From the NCBI GenBank assembly GCA_024516035.1, contig CM044961.1, forward strand, positions 15,048,756 to 15,112,755: 64,000 nucleotides of DNA. Reading direction: 5' to 3'. A program made the translations under genes and the position numbers. The stretch comes from Bactericera cockerelli (lineage: Eukaryota; Arthropoda; Insecta; Hemiptera; Triozidae). Below, piece by piece: positions 10,862 through 21,790 of the stretch. The notes beneath the pieces are model-generated. The model did not search any database. It was not told the origin of the DNA and saw only the letters and a list, made by a program, of their open reading frames with translations. Within the stretch, counting starts at the first letter, position 1, and each line of letters begins with the position of its first letter.

Positions 10862-10958
10862 GACTCGACCTCGGGACTTCAACCACCGACCTCCAGGTTA
10901 CGAGTCGCTTGTCCGACCGATGGAACCACTAGATTGATATCTATCTGAACTGTCACAG
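10862..10958 (-). repeat. SINE family E, head fragment
   Basis: On the minus strand it reads GGAGGTCGGTGGTTGAAGTC, the B-box block of family E, preceded by a diverged A box. Confidence 0.6.
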
Positions 10959-10959
10959 C

Positions 10960-11876
10960 TCATAGCCTCAATTTATTAAGAGTAATGAGTAAACTTTACT
11001 GACAATATTTGTAACGTGTTTCCATGAAAAGATACTTTATTTTGTTTTCAATTAGATTTTACGTATAATATCCATGATTAATGAATCGATAATGAAAGTT
11101 ACAAAGTGCTTTTATCATAATTTTTTAAGAAACTTTTTCTGCACTTATTATCATTATTTTGTACTTAATTTATTAAGTGCAAAATAATTAGTAATACTCT
11201 GTTTACACACTTCGAGTGTTAACTTGAATACTAACTTTTTCTATGAGATTTTAATTTCAAAAATAAACTTTAGGAGAACGTCATTTATGAGAGGTGCCAT
11301 TTTAAGTTTTATCACGTCTTTTTTAACTATCATTATAATATTCAGCAGTTCAAAAAAATCATTTTGATTTAAATTACTTTCGATAAATTTCTAATATTAG
11401 AAATCAGAAGTACTGTGTTTGTTTTTGTATTTTTATCTCAAATTAATTCTTTTATTTTCTTTTTTTGAGACATGAATATTTTTAAATGGATTTTTCCGTT
11501 AATTTGCATCATAACTATTATTTTTTAAACCATTAATTGTAATAATGAGTTTAATTAGTTATAATGAGTACCTATCTATTGTGAGTGTTTCCTTCGACCT
11601 ATTACATTGTTTTCTAACAATATACCACAAAATTTTGGTTTAGCATAAAATGCGGCTTTCTTTGAGTCAGCTCTCAGCAGCATATAGACTATTTTTTACA
11701 ACAACTACACATGTAAACTACACAGGTAAACGCGGTGCATACCACCGTCTTAGTAATAAGGATAAACCGCAAGCAGCATTATGTTGTACCATACCCTGGA
11801 GAATATTGGAGATATATATAATTGTATAGTTGTTGTATAGGTAGCTAAGTTGAAATTTATGTAGCAGTAACAGTAC
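10960..11876. other. No gene seen
   Basis: AT-rich DNA. A fragment of the palindrome-headed repeat (TTTCTAATATTAGAAATCAG) lies at about 11386-11440. Nothing else was recognised. Confidence 0.4.
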
Positions 11877-12058
11877 AGGTTGGGTGGAAGAGATGGCCAT
11901 AAGGAATAACCCCGCCCTTTAGTTAGGACATCTTTATATTTTATGTATGTTGTTTGTTTTTTTCTTGTTTATATTTATACTGCCAATTCTATATTTTAAT
12001 TGTTACCACTGTTTGTTTGTACACATGTTCTTTTAATAAAGAGTTTAATAACAAAAAT
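11877..12058 (+). repeat. LINE 3'-end fragment
   Basis: GGGTGGAAGAGATGGCCATA, then AATAACCCCGCCCTTTAGTT, a T-rich stretch, and AATAAAGAGTTTAATAA. Close copies at 21625, 60687 and 61658 share the AATAAA-plus-tail end. This is the usual look of 5'-truncated non-LTR retrotransposon 3' ends (RTE/CR1/Jockey style). The clade is not determinable. Confidence 0.6.
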
Positions 12059-12743
12059 AATGATGATGATAATAATAGTAGTAATACAGATATTACTTAT
12101 GTAACAAACTATTACAGCATATTATAAATAGGTGTGTGCCGTACATTTTCAATTATATTATGTTCTCTAACGTAGAAAACCCTCAAATGCTCAGCACAAT
12201 ATTATTTGCCAAAGCTTAAGCTGTGGTTTGTCAAACAAACTTACTTTGGAATATGAAGGGTTTCATAATGCAACCACGTTGTTTTCAGTTTGAAATACGA
12301 AATTAGTTTAGTACAAATTGATTTCAAAAGCTACCTATTTCTAGACGGGATGAAATAATAGCAACTTAATACTACCTACATTGACTAGCAATATCAACAA
12401 ATCAACATACAAGAATTATTTTATCTTACCGAAATAGGTATCTATCGTATGTGAAAGAGGAAATTATTCCGAATTGACGTTTGATGTCTATGTCAAAAGG
12501 ACGGTTGGCTGGCGCTACTTGACAAGAGTCCCGGCGTGCTTGATATATTGCAAACTAGTTATAGCTTTATGTTTTGCTTCTAAAGTAGGAGCAAAACAGA
12601 AAGCTATTAAGCCCAGAACAAATTTACACGTGAGGTTGAGATAATTATATGAATATAATATAATTAGGTAACTTAATGATGAGAGAAAAAATTATTTTTT
12701 TGGGTTTAACTGAGCTTTCAACTGCAGGGTCATATCGAGACGG
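12059..12743. other. No gene seen
   Basis: AT-rich unique-looking DNA without splice-bounded coding segments that could be recognised. Confidence 0.35.
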
Positions 12744-12890
12744 GGCTGTCACAAACCTGCTACCCACATTAAACTCACCCAGCCTAGGTTGGGCCGGAAT
12801 GCTAGCATCACGAAGTCTTCACCTCGATGAACATGGATTAACTTCAGTGATTCTACCAGAACCGGTGCATTCAACGCGCCATCGACTCTG
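12744..12890 (-). repeat. 5S rRNA-derived SINE
   Basis: On the minus strand it reads GCCAGAGTCGATGGCGCGTT, then ATGCACCGGTTCTGGTAGAA, then TTCATCGAGGTGAAGACTTC. This is a diverged 5S rRNA head followed by the CACCCAGCCTAG tail of the family seen at 35048. Confidence 0.75.
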
Positions 12891-13331
12891 GCTTAACACT
12901 CTCGCCCCCATGTGTATCTCTAGCGATACACACAACACCCTTCTGTTTAGACACTACATTCAAATAAAATCGCTATTAGATTTGAATTCTTCTGGCGCTG
13001 AGCATGGGAACAATTTACAAAAAAAGACTCGGCGGCCAGAGTGTTAAATGATTCTTTTTGGTGATATTATTATAATATTTAAGTACCTACATACTCGTAA
13101 AATTAGCATACTATGTACCTACCTCTTCAATAAACTAATCGGACTGCAAAAATCTTTATTTCATCAGTTTTGTTAGATAATATGTGAAAAAATGATATGC
13201 CTCTTTTATTTACATAAATACCTAAGTATTTCTACAACAACAAAGCTAATAAATAAATAAAATATTGGTCCACAACCAGAAAATACAAATTCCACTCAAG
13301 TCAAGGACTCAAGTAAGAAACACGGACTCAC

Positions 13332-13533
13332 CTATGGTCGAGTTGATCCGCTTGTATGTGGGGCAGACCCTCCAGAGTCCTATCCGGAAGGTGACGGTGG
13401 TCTGAATGTCCACTGTGGGCAGCTTCACTGGCTCCTTGGTGAAGATCCACACGTTGCTGACGAAAGCTGTCAGCAGAGTTCCCAGGGATACGCAGCCGCA
13501 TAGCAGACTAAGGCTTGAGAGAGAAGTGCACAT
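13332..13533 (-). CDS. Stargazin/claudin-like four-span membrane protein, first coding exon
   Basis: ATG at 13531-13533 opens 67 codons plus one base up to a donor (ATAG then GTGAGT on the minus strand). Residues ~5-28 form a hydrophobic first membrane segment (LSLLCGCVSLGTLLTAFVS). NVWIF follows, then an extracellular stretch with FRIGLWRVCPTYK. W...GLW-x-x-C is the signature of the PMP22/claudin/voltage-gated calcium channel gamma family. The spacing and the short linker resemble the gamma-5/7 and insect stargazin-like branch, whose members modulate glutamate receptors or calcium channels. The second cysteine and the other three spans must lie in exons further left; none was recognised in the window. 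A claudin or other PMP22 relative is the alternative. Confidence 0.72.
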
Positions 13534-14228
13534 TGTTCAGAGTTGTGATAGACTTGGAAGGATTTTTTTTAACTCATTATCTAAAGTTTTTAATTTAATG
13601 TTTAAATATTTTTAATGTAAAAATTAGTCTTCCGCATGTTCTATAAGTCATTGAACATTATTTTCTCATGTCTAATCAGTAATGGCTTTAGGTACATACA
13701 CAATTACACATACAACTATGAACGTTAAGCTTGGACTGTTAAAAAAAATCACTTACCTACACAGTTACATACATTATATTGTTTATTTGTGTTGTTTTTC
13801 TCCTTGCTTTTTCTCTTAGAAATGCTTTCTTCCTGTGGAGTCAAGGATGTTCAGAGGCAACGCATAAGCAAGACATCGAAGAGGAATAAAGAATTTATGT
13901 ATATATGGCACGGAACATAATTATGGACGGAATCCGGTATTGAACCCTAAGGATGATCAGACGGAATCTGGTAGTGAAATATTGAGGGGACGGAACACGG
14001 TGCAATAAAGTTAAATGGGACGGAATTCGGTAACACCCTTAGAAATATATATGTACATACTTTTGATATCTTTATACTTTTGATGTCCTTATACTTTTGA
14101 TGTCTTGGAGTTTACAAAGGAAACATTTTTCACATACCTGGAATTGCATGGTTGCTTCTCTTGTTTTTTCTCGATTAAATGGAGTCAACATTATAGTCGT
14201 GTCTTATTTTCAACATCTATCCTCAATA
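13534..14228. other. Non-coding DNA with two short repeat clusters
   Basis: GGACGGAATCCGGT-like words recur at about 13925, 13957, 13987 and 14017, roughly 30 bp apart. TACTTTTGATRTCYTTA repeats about three times at 14058-14105. No gene was seen. Confidence 0.5.
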
Positions 14229-16610
14229 AGTGTATTTTCTGTACTTAATCTCCCCCAATCTCGCATCAGCTGATCACAGATTAAGGATTTCTCCTCACGG
14301 CTTGTTCTTATTTCTCCTCCAATTTAACCCGACGTTTTCGTCAGATCGAGATCAACGCCATTTTGAAATCAATTTGACTTTGAGGTTGACCTTCAGCAGA
14401 TCTTTATTATTTGTTTATGTTTTCATAAATTTTCATTAAATAAACTTTTTTGATTTTCTATCGATGACTAGGTTACTTTAAACTAGTTTAGGTATAAGGT
14501 TCTAGTTTTAATTTTGAGCCAGATTTAAGATTAGGAATTGTACAGGTATCAAAGTTCATTGTTGATATTGAAAGTACCTTTTATTAACATCCTCAATTTA
14601 CATATTTCGCCGAGAATGAATGCATAATGTACAGAATGCTAGCTCGAGTTTCCCCTTTGCATTACCTTTATTAATCTCAAGTGTACATTTGTTCTACATC
14701 TGGAAAGCAAGATGCTGTGTAGTAAGGACAATCACGTCTGAGAAATTCTCATGAAAAAAATCAAGGCAGTTTTCAATTTACAAGAGAGCACTGGTTCAAG
14801 CTGCAGTGATCGTTAACTCTGCTGTTTGTTGAATGCACCAAATTTTCTGAACAGTCTATGGAATAGTAACTTGATTTACATCAAAATTTGAGAAAAAGTA
14901 GGTAATGAAACTCTCGCAGAAATCTATATAGTCATAATAAGGTATTCAGATAGTTCAAATTTCCAATTCTATCAAATTTTCTTATCAATCCTTATCAGTA
15001 ATCTTTATTTACATTTCACTGTGAGAAGCTCCCCCTAATTTAAGTTTCTCTGATTATCGCTAGAGCGCGTCGAGGCGTTCTGATCTCTACAGATTGGGGG
15101 AGATTGAGTACAGAAAATACACTTTTATGTTTTCATAAATTTTCATTAAATAAACTTTTTTGATTTTCTATCGATGACTAGGTTACTTTAAACTAGTTTA
15201 GGTATAAGGTTCTAGTTTTAATTTTGAGCCAGATTTAAGATTAGGAATTGTACAGGTATCAAAGTTCATTGTTGATATTGAAAGTACCTTTTATTAACAT
15301 CCTCAATTTACATATTTCGCCGAGAATGAATGCATAATGTACAGAATGCTAGCTCGAGTTTCCCCTTTGCATTACCTTTATTAATCTCAAGTGTACATTT
15401 GTTCTACATCTGGAAAGCAAGACGCTGTGTAGTAAGGACAATCACGTCTGAGAAATTCTCATGAAAAAAATCAAGGCAGTTTTCAATTTACAAGAGAGCA
15501 CTGGTTCAAGCTGCAGTGATCGTTAACTCTGCTGTTTGTTGAATGCACCAAATTTTCCGAACAGTCTATGGAATAGTAACTTGATTTACATCAAAATTTG
15601 AGAAAAAGTAGGTAATGAAACTCTTGCAGAAATCTATATAGTCATAATAAGGTATTCAGATAGTTCAAATTTCCAATTCTATGAAATATTCTTATCAATC
15701 CTTAAGTGTATTTTCTGTACTTTAATCTCCCCCAATCTCGATCTGTAGAGATCAGAACGCCTCGACGCGCTCTAGCGATAATCAGAGAAACTTAAATTAA
15801 GGGCTAGCTTCTCACAGTGAAATGTAAATAAAGATTACTGATAAGGATTGATAAGAATATTTCATAGAATTGGAAATTTCAACTATCTGAATACCTTATT
15901 ATGACTATTTAGATTTCTGCGAGAGTTTCATTACCTACTTTTTCTCAAATTTTGATGTAAATCAAGTTACTATTCCATAGACTGTTCAGAAAATTTGGTG
16001 CATTCAACAAACAGCAGAGTTAACGATCACTGCAGCTTGAACCAGTGCTCTTTTGTAAATTGAAAACTGCCTTGATTTTTTTCATGAGAATTTCTCAGAC
16101 GTGATTGTCCTTATACTACACAGCGTCTTGCTTTCCAGATGTAGAACAAATGTACACTTGAGATTTATAAAGGTAATGCAAAAGGGAAACTCGAGCTAGC
16201 ATTCTGTACATTATGCATTCATTTTCGGCGAAATATGTAAATTGAAGATGTTAATAAAAGGTACTTTCATTATCAACAATGAACTTTGATACCTGTACAA
16301 TTCCTAATCTTAAATCTGGCTCAAAATTCAAACTAGAACCTAATACCTAAACTGGTTTAAAGTAACCTAGTCATCGATAGTAAATCAAAAAAGTTTATTC
16401 AATGTAAATTTATGAAAACATAAACAAATAATAAAGATCTGCTGAAGGTCAACCTCAAAGTCAAATTGATTTCAAAATGGCGTTGATCTCGATCTGACGA
16501 AAACGTCGGGTTAAGATTGGAGGAGAAATAAGAACAAGCCGTGAGGAGAAATCCTTAATCTGTGATCAGCTGATGCGAGATTGGGGGAGATTAAGTACAG
16601 AAAATACACT
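14229..16610. mobile_element. TIR element: full copy, internal fragment, inverted full copy
   Basis: Copy 1 (about 14229-15122) starts AGTGTATTTTCTGTACTTAA and ends with its complement. A 580-bp piece of its interior follows in direct orientation (15125-15703 repeats 14415-14994). A second complete copy follows in reverse (about 15705-16610). The outer borders are flanked by TA. No protein is encoded. Blocks are nearly identical, so the rearrangement is young. TA target and terminal repeats suggest a Tc1/mariner-type non-autonomous element; the superfamily is an inference. Confidence 0.75.
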
Positions 16611-17439
16611 TAATAATGTTCATGTGTATATCTACTTTATTGTGTTTGTTGTTAGTTGTGTAAATTGTTGCTGTGTCTAGTGTTAGTGTTGTATAGTGTA
16701 AAAGGTAGCTGTTCCAGTTTTCAAAATAAAAACACATCTAGTTTGTAAATTGGAACCCCCCAAAAAACAATACTTCGTGGTTACAAAAGGGAGAACGCCC
16801 ACTCAGAATAATGATTAATAAAACTAAAAATGAATGATGTCAAAATGAGAACACATTTACCCCCCTCGCTTTCTATTTCTCTGCACTCCTATCTGCATTT
16901 CTTCCTCTAAGTTATCTTTCTTCATCCTTGCTAGGGGTCATCCCAAAATTGATCTCTCTTTAAATTTACTTGTTGAACGGCAGTAAAAACTTTCGGTCGA
17001 AGTATGTTTTTCTAAACTTGTTTGAATTGAATCGAGAAAATTACACCGCGATTCATATTATTAATGTTATGTATGTTCTATGTATAATATTCATGTACCT
17101 AAATCTAGTAAAACTTATCACTTCTCTGTATTGGGTGATTGACTAATGCTAATTTAATGAAGGCACAAAATAATCTTTTCAATTCAGAACCTAAACAGTG
17201 TTGATTAAAGTCCATTTTCCACTGAGCATTATCTTGCTGTCACCACCAGGCGTTCTTTGGGTTTCCTTTCCTGTTTTGTCGAGAAATCATGATTTCAGGA
17301 GGTCTTGATTCATGATTCATCCTCAATGTAATCTTGAGAGGCATGAACAAGAAAGATAAATTCATTCAGCATTGGTAAATCCCCAGGATTTGTGCTGAAT
17401 TTCATGTGTCTCTAAGGGTAAATTCCAAAAGAATGATAT
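16611..17439. other. No gene seen
   Basis: AT-rich DNA without recognised repeats or exons. Confidence 0.35.
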
Positions 17440-17447
17440 CTATAGAG

Positions 17448-17939
17448 CAGGCGCGGCCGGTGGGAAAATGTTTTGGGGGTGCTGCCACGTAAACCGGACT
17501 AAAATGGGATTCATAGAGTCGCTCTCTTATGACCTATCGAGTTTGAGTGTGTCTAGCATGGCAATCATTATAATTAGTATACATTAATTATTTAAAAATA
17601 AGAATTATTTTCACTGTGTACGAAGCTAGGACTTGAAACACAGTCTTTTTTTCGAATTGAGAAAAAGATAAACACTTGTCTTCACTAGACAGTTGTCTTG
17701 AAAATTCCAACAGGAGTGGGCGAAATATGTCGACTCTGTGAACTTTTATACTTGTTACTTGTAACTTTTATAACTGTTCATATTTCAAATTTCTGTCGAG
17801 TGAAGACAAGTGTTTATCTTTTTCTCAATTTTATTATGACGTTACTTGACAAAGTATTCCTCCTGCAAAAATATAGTTTTTCTTTCTTTTCGTCCGGGGG
17901 TGCTGCAGTTCGGCAGCCCTTTAGCACCGGCCGCGCCTG
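17448..17939. mobile_element. hAT-type MITE with 8-bp target duplication
   Basis: Perfect 15-bp terminal inverted repeat CAGGCGCGGCCGGTG. The 8-bp flanks are CTATAGAG (17440-17447) and CTATTGAG (17940-17947), one mismatch, as expected for hAT elements. The body contains an inverted repeat of about 30 bp (ATAAACACTTGTCTTCACT near 17670 and its complement near 17804). No transposase is present. A truncated relative lies at 59236. Confidence 0.88.
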
Positions 17940-17947
17940 CTATTGAG

Positions 17948-18629
17948 CTTTCACCGTTTTGAATAGAGTAGGACCAGACCACAAAGGCTTGGCAAGTCAG
18001 CACTCGGCGTGGGTTGCATGAGAAGAACAATGTCGTTAAAAACTCGAGCTGAAAATATTTAAAAATCCCTTTTTCCATACCTCATCCCTGCTTCAGCACC
18101 ATTTTTATCCTCCTCTCTCTCTTCCCTTTCCTCTAGCCTCTCTCTCTCTCTCTTCTTTTTTTCTCTCTCTCTCTCTCTCTCTCTTCCCTTTCTCTCTCTC
18201 TCTCATTTCCCTTTCTCCTAATCTCTCTCTCTTCCCTTTCTCTTTTCTCTCAGCGCCCTTCCTGAACTACTTCTAAAAGCTTAAACTCATTTTAGATTTT
18301 ATCTTTCCTTTTTACATTGTTCTCTACGGAGAACTGGAACATACTCTTTGGGTGAGGCGTCCATGAGTAGGGAGGGTGGTGGGGATATGCTCACAAAGAG
18401 TGTGTTGGGGTTGGAATTTTTTTAAGAAAGAGTGAAGTGGAGTGTGAGAATAATGGAAAGTAAAATGGGAGTGCTCCAGGGTGTGCGGTGAGTGTGAGCG
18501 GTCACTGGGTAGCGGTCCAGTGCTCCATGACACCAGAGTATGGATTTGGGAATGGTGTTTTTATACCTACTCTTGGATTATTCAGAAAGTTGAGACTAAT
18601 GACTAACGAAAGTGTGTTTCCCTGTTTTT
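17948..18629. other. No gene seen; pyrimidine tract
   Basis: CT-rich tract at about 18105-18255. The rest is unrecognised. Confidence 0.4.
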
Positions 18630-18778
18630 ACTTCCGAGAAATTTCTAATATTAGAAATCGGAAGTATTGTGTTCGTTTTTGTAAAAAAAAATATTTTTTT
18701 GCTCCGATTTCAATTTTTTTCATATTTCTGGACGTTTCATAACCTACTGAGTAAATTTGGTTTTGTGTCCGTCTGTCG

Positions 18779-18812
<34 letters not shown>

Positions 18813-19344
18813 TAAAACGATTCCTTGTAACGCGCAAATCTCGGAAACTACTCGACCGATTTTGATGAAATTTTGCACACATCTAGGAGACATTCTGTAA
18901 ATTCATCGAATTCACACCAGCGGTTGTGGGTGAAAAAGACCATGCGCCTGACCACTAACTTTTTACTTAAACGCTTATATCTCGTGAACGGTACACCCGA
19001 TTTCGATGAAATTTTGTAAGAATATGCATATTATTGTTTTACATAGGTTATTTATATTTATTTTTAAAATAATTATAATTTGACTCTGATATTTAAGAAA
19101 ATCCGAAATTTTGGACAAAAGAGTAAAAAAATAAGTAACACGACTTGCCGATACAGAATTTTTTGTGGAATTCAGATTGTAGAAAAAACGATATTCTACC
19201 ATATAAAACAAATTTGAAGAAAATCGGTTGAGCCGTTTTGGAGATACAAGTAATTTCTATAAAATCTCAAAATTGGCACGTGTTTACAATGTGAAGCAAT
19301 CACGAGGAAGTATTGTGTCTATAATTGGCAGTGTTTTTTTTTTT
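18630..19344 (+). repeat. Palindrome-headed repeat M, copy 1
   Basis: It starts ACTTCCGAGAAATTTCTAAT, continuing into a near-palindrome closed by CGGAAGT. A GTCT/CTGT microsatellite lies at 18770-18812. The end is GAGGAAGTATTGTG, then TAATTGGCAGTG and a T-run. Other long copies are at 19922 (-) and 53687 (+). Open frames inside are artefacts of the repeat. The class is unknown. Confidence 0.75.
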
Positions 19345-19921
19345 AGGTTTCCATTTATTTAATTTTACAAATAAAGATCTTCAACAAATAATGAGGGTAT
19401 ACCCACCTTCAAAAGATAAAAATCTTGTGCTGAAGGTGGGGAAATATTGAGATTAGAATATTTTTGGTCATGTAGTTTTGGTCAAAACCGAAATTGATGA
19501 AACTTCGCCACTTTGATCAACCAGAGTGCCAAGTGTAGCAGTGTAAGTATTATTAAATAACAAGATGAGCTTTGGGTATATTATTATCTAAGGGTACCTA
19601 CACTACCTATTACAGTTAAGATACGATCACTTTTAGGGTGACATAAATACTTCTATGTTATTAGGTATCAGGGTCCGTACAGGGATTAAGGAGCTTTATA
19701 CACATTACTATACACACAAATTCATGCGGGGATATAATACAAGATAATACAGGGTGCATATAAATTACGTGACCAAGGACTGATAGAACTCGGCTATTGA
19801 AATCGAAAATATTCTATAGTGGTTCTGTCGCAAATGCTTCATTTCCAAAATGGCGAACATATTGTGATTTATGACCCTTAGAGACTAAATTTACTATTTC
19901 TTTTTTTTCTAATTATATTTT
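19345..19921. other. Spacer between inverted repeat M copies
   Basis: 577 bp of unique-looking AT-rich DNA. CCACCTTCAAAAGA and TGCTGAAGGTGGG near 19400-19440 form a small hairpin. No gene was seen. Confidence 0.4.
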
Positions 19922-20626
19922 AAAAAAACACTGCCAATTATGGACACAATACTTCCTCGTGATTGCTTCACATTGTAAACACGTGCCAATTTTAAGATTT
20001 TATAGAAAATTATTTATATCTCCAAAACGGCTCAACCGATTTTCTTCAAATTTGTTTTATATGGTAGAATATCGTTTTCTCTACATTCTAAATTCCACAA
20101 AAAATTCTGTATTGGCAAGTCGTGGTCCTTATTTTTTTACTTTTTTGTCCAAATTTTCGGAATTTCTTAAATATCAGAGTCAAATTATAATTAATTTAAA
20201 AATAAATATAAATAATCTATGTAAAACAATAATATGCATATTCTTACAAAATTTCATTGAAATCGGGTGTACCGTTCACGAGATATAAGCGTTTAAGTAA
20301 AAAGTTAGTGGTCAGGCGCATGGTCTCTTTCACCCAGAACCGCTAGTATGAATTCGATAAATTTAAAATGGGACCATCTACAGAATGTCTCCTAGATGTG
20401 TGCAAAATTTCATCAAAATCGGTCGAGTAGTTTCCGAGATTTGCGCGTTACAAGGAATCGTTTTAACAGACAGACCGACAGACGGACACAAAACCAAATT
20501 TACTCAGTAGGTCATGAAACGTCCAGAAATATGAAAAAAATTGAAATCGGAGCAAAAAAATATTTTTTTTTTACAAAAACGAACACAATACTTCCGATTT
20601 CTAATATTAGAAATTTCTCGGAAGTA
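19922..20626 (-). repeat. Palindrome-headed repeat M, copy 2 (inverted)
   Basis: Reverse-oriented counterpart of the copy at 18630, with a much shorter microsatellite (20466-20490). Its T-run end faces that of copy 1. Confidence 0.75.
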
Positions 20627-20639
20627 ATATTTGCACGAT

Positions 20640-21624
20640 TTCAGTGAGAGATCTTAAAATTTACATTATGATCGAAAAATCAAAAGATGTAAAAATCTGA
20701 TCTGAGAGTAGGTATTAAATTTCTAGAGAGTTTTTCAAAAATTAATGCTAAACGGATTTAGATCTTTCAATTTCTTGGTGAACTTTATCCGAAGATTTTC
20801 CAACAGAATCACTTTAGAGTATTTTCGATTGCAAGCAGAATTTTGGTCACTTAATTTAGAGTCACCTTGTATTAGTAAGGGTATTAAGTAGTTTATATAT
20901 TTCATAACAGTTTTTACAGCGATACTTAACGAAAGATTATTCAGAGTGAATAAATACTTGACCTTTCTCGATGCTTAAAAGCACTTCTTAATATTTCTCA
21001 ATTTTTAGAGGTACACTTTTAAACTATCTGAATGCTATATTTTTGTAAACCTTTCTTAATGTTTAGTTTAGTATAGTTTAACAGTTTTTTTTTTTACATT
21101 TATCAATGATTAGTATGAGTACCTTTTTAATATTTTTCAAAGCTTAGTATTAAGCACAATTTCAAGCATTATTAAAACTAAAACAAGAATGCTTATTATA
21201 AAAATGTCTTGTTATTTTCGTTCTATTTCTATAAAATATAACCCTGATAGTTGTTAGAAGAAAGTCCCTCTGTGTACACAATCAATGAGAAAGAAAAAAA
21301 GTACTAATTAAAAGTTTTCTTATAAAAGAACTCATTGAAGAAGATCTATAATTTTGGTAACTGGATTGTTTATCAAAAAGTTTGAACATAAGTAAAGAAA
21401 TTCAACGAGTTCCCAGTAGACTACTAACAAACTAATTAATTAGCCAAAAGTTTCATAAATTGCATCCAACGGATTTAATTCCCATATTTGAAACTCGCTT
21501 GATGCAGGTACCAGGGCCGTCTTTAGAGAGTCAGAAAGAAATTAGGTAACTATAAAATGAAATAAACGAATTGTTTCATCATAGCAGTAATGTGTGAACT
21601 CAAATCCCAAAAGTCAGTGGTTTG
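20640..21624. other. No gene seen
   Basis: AT-rich DNA without recognised features. Confidence 0.35.
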
Positions 21625-21790
21625 CACAGCGATCGAACTTTGGCAATAACCCCGCCCTTCAGGTAGGACATTATTGTTATTTTTTGTTTTTACGTATTTA
21701 TTTTGTCATTTGTTTGTTTGTTATTTTCTTTCTTTTCTTAATTTTATACTGTTGCCTGTTTGTCCTCCTAATAAAGGTTAAAAAGAAAGA
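21625..21790 (+). repeat. LINE 3'-end fragment
   Basis: Diverged copy of the element at 11877: AATAACCCCGCCCTTCAGGT, a T-rich stretch, then CCTAATAAAGGTTAAAA. Confidence 0.55.
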
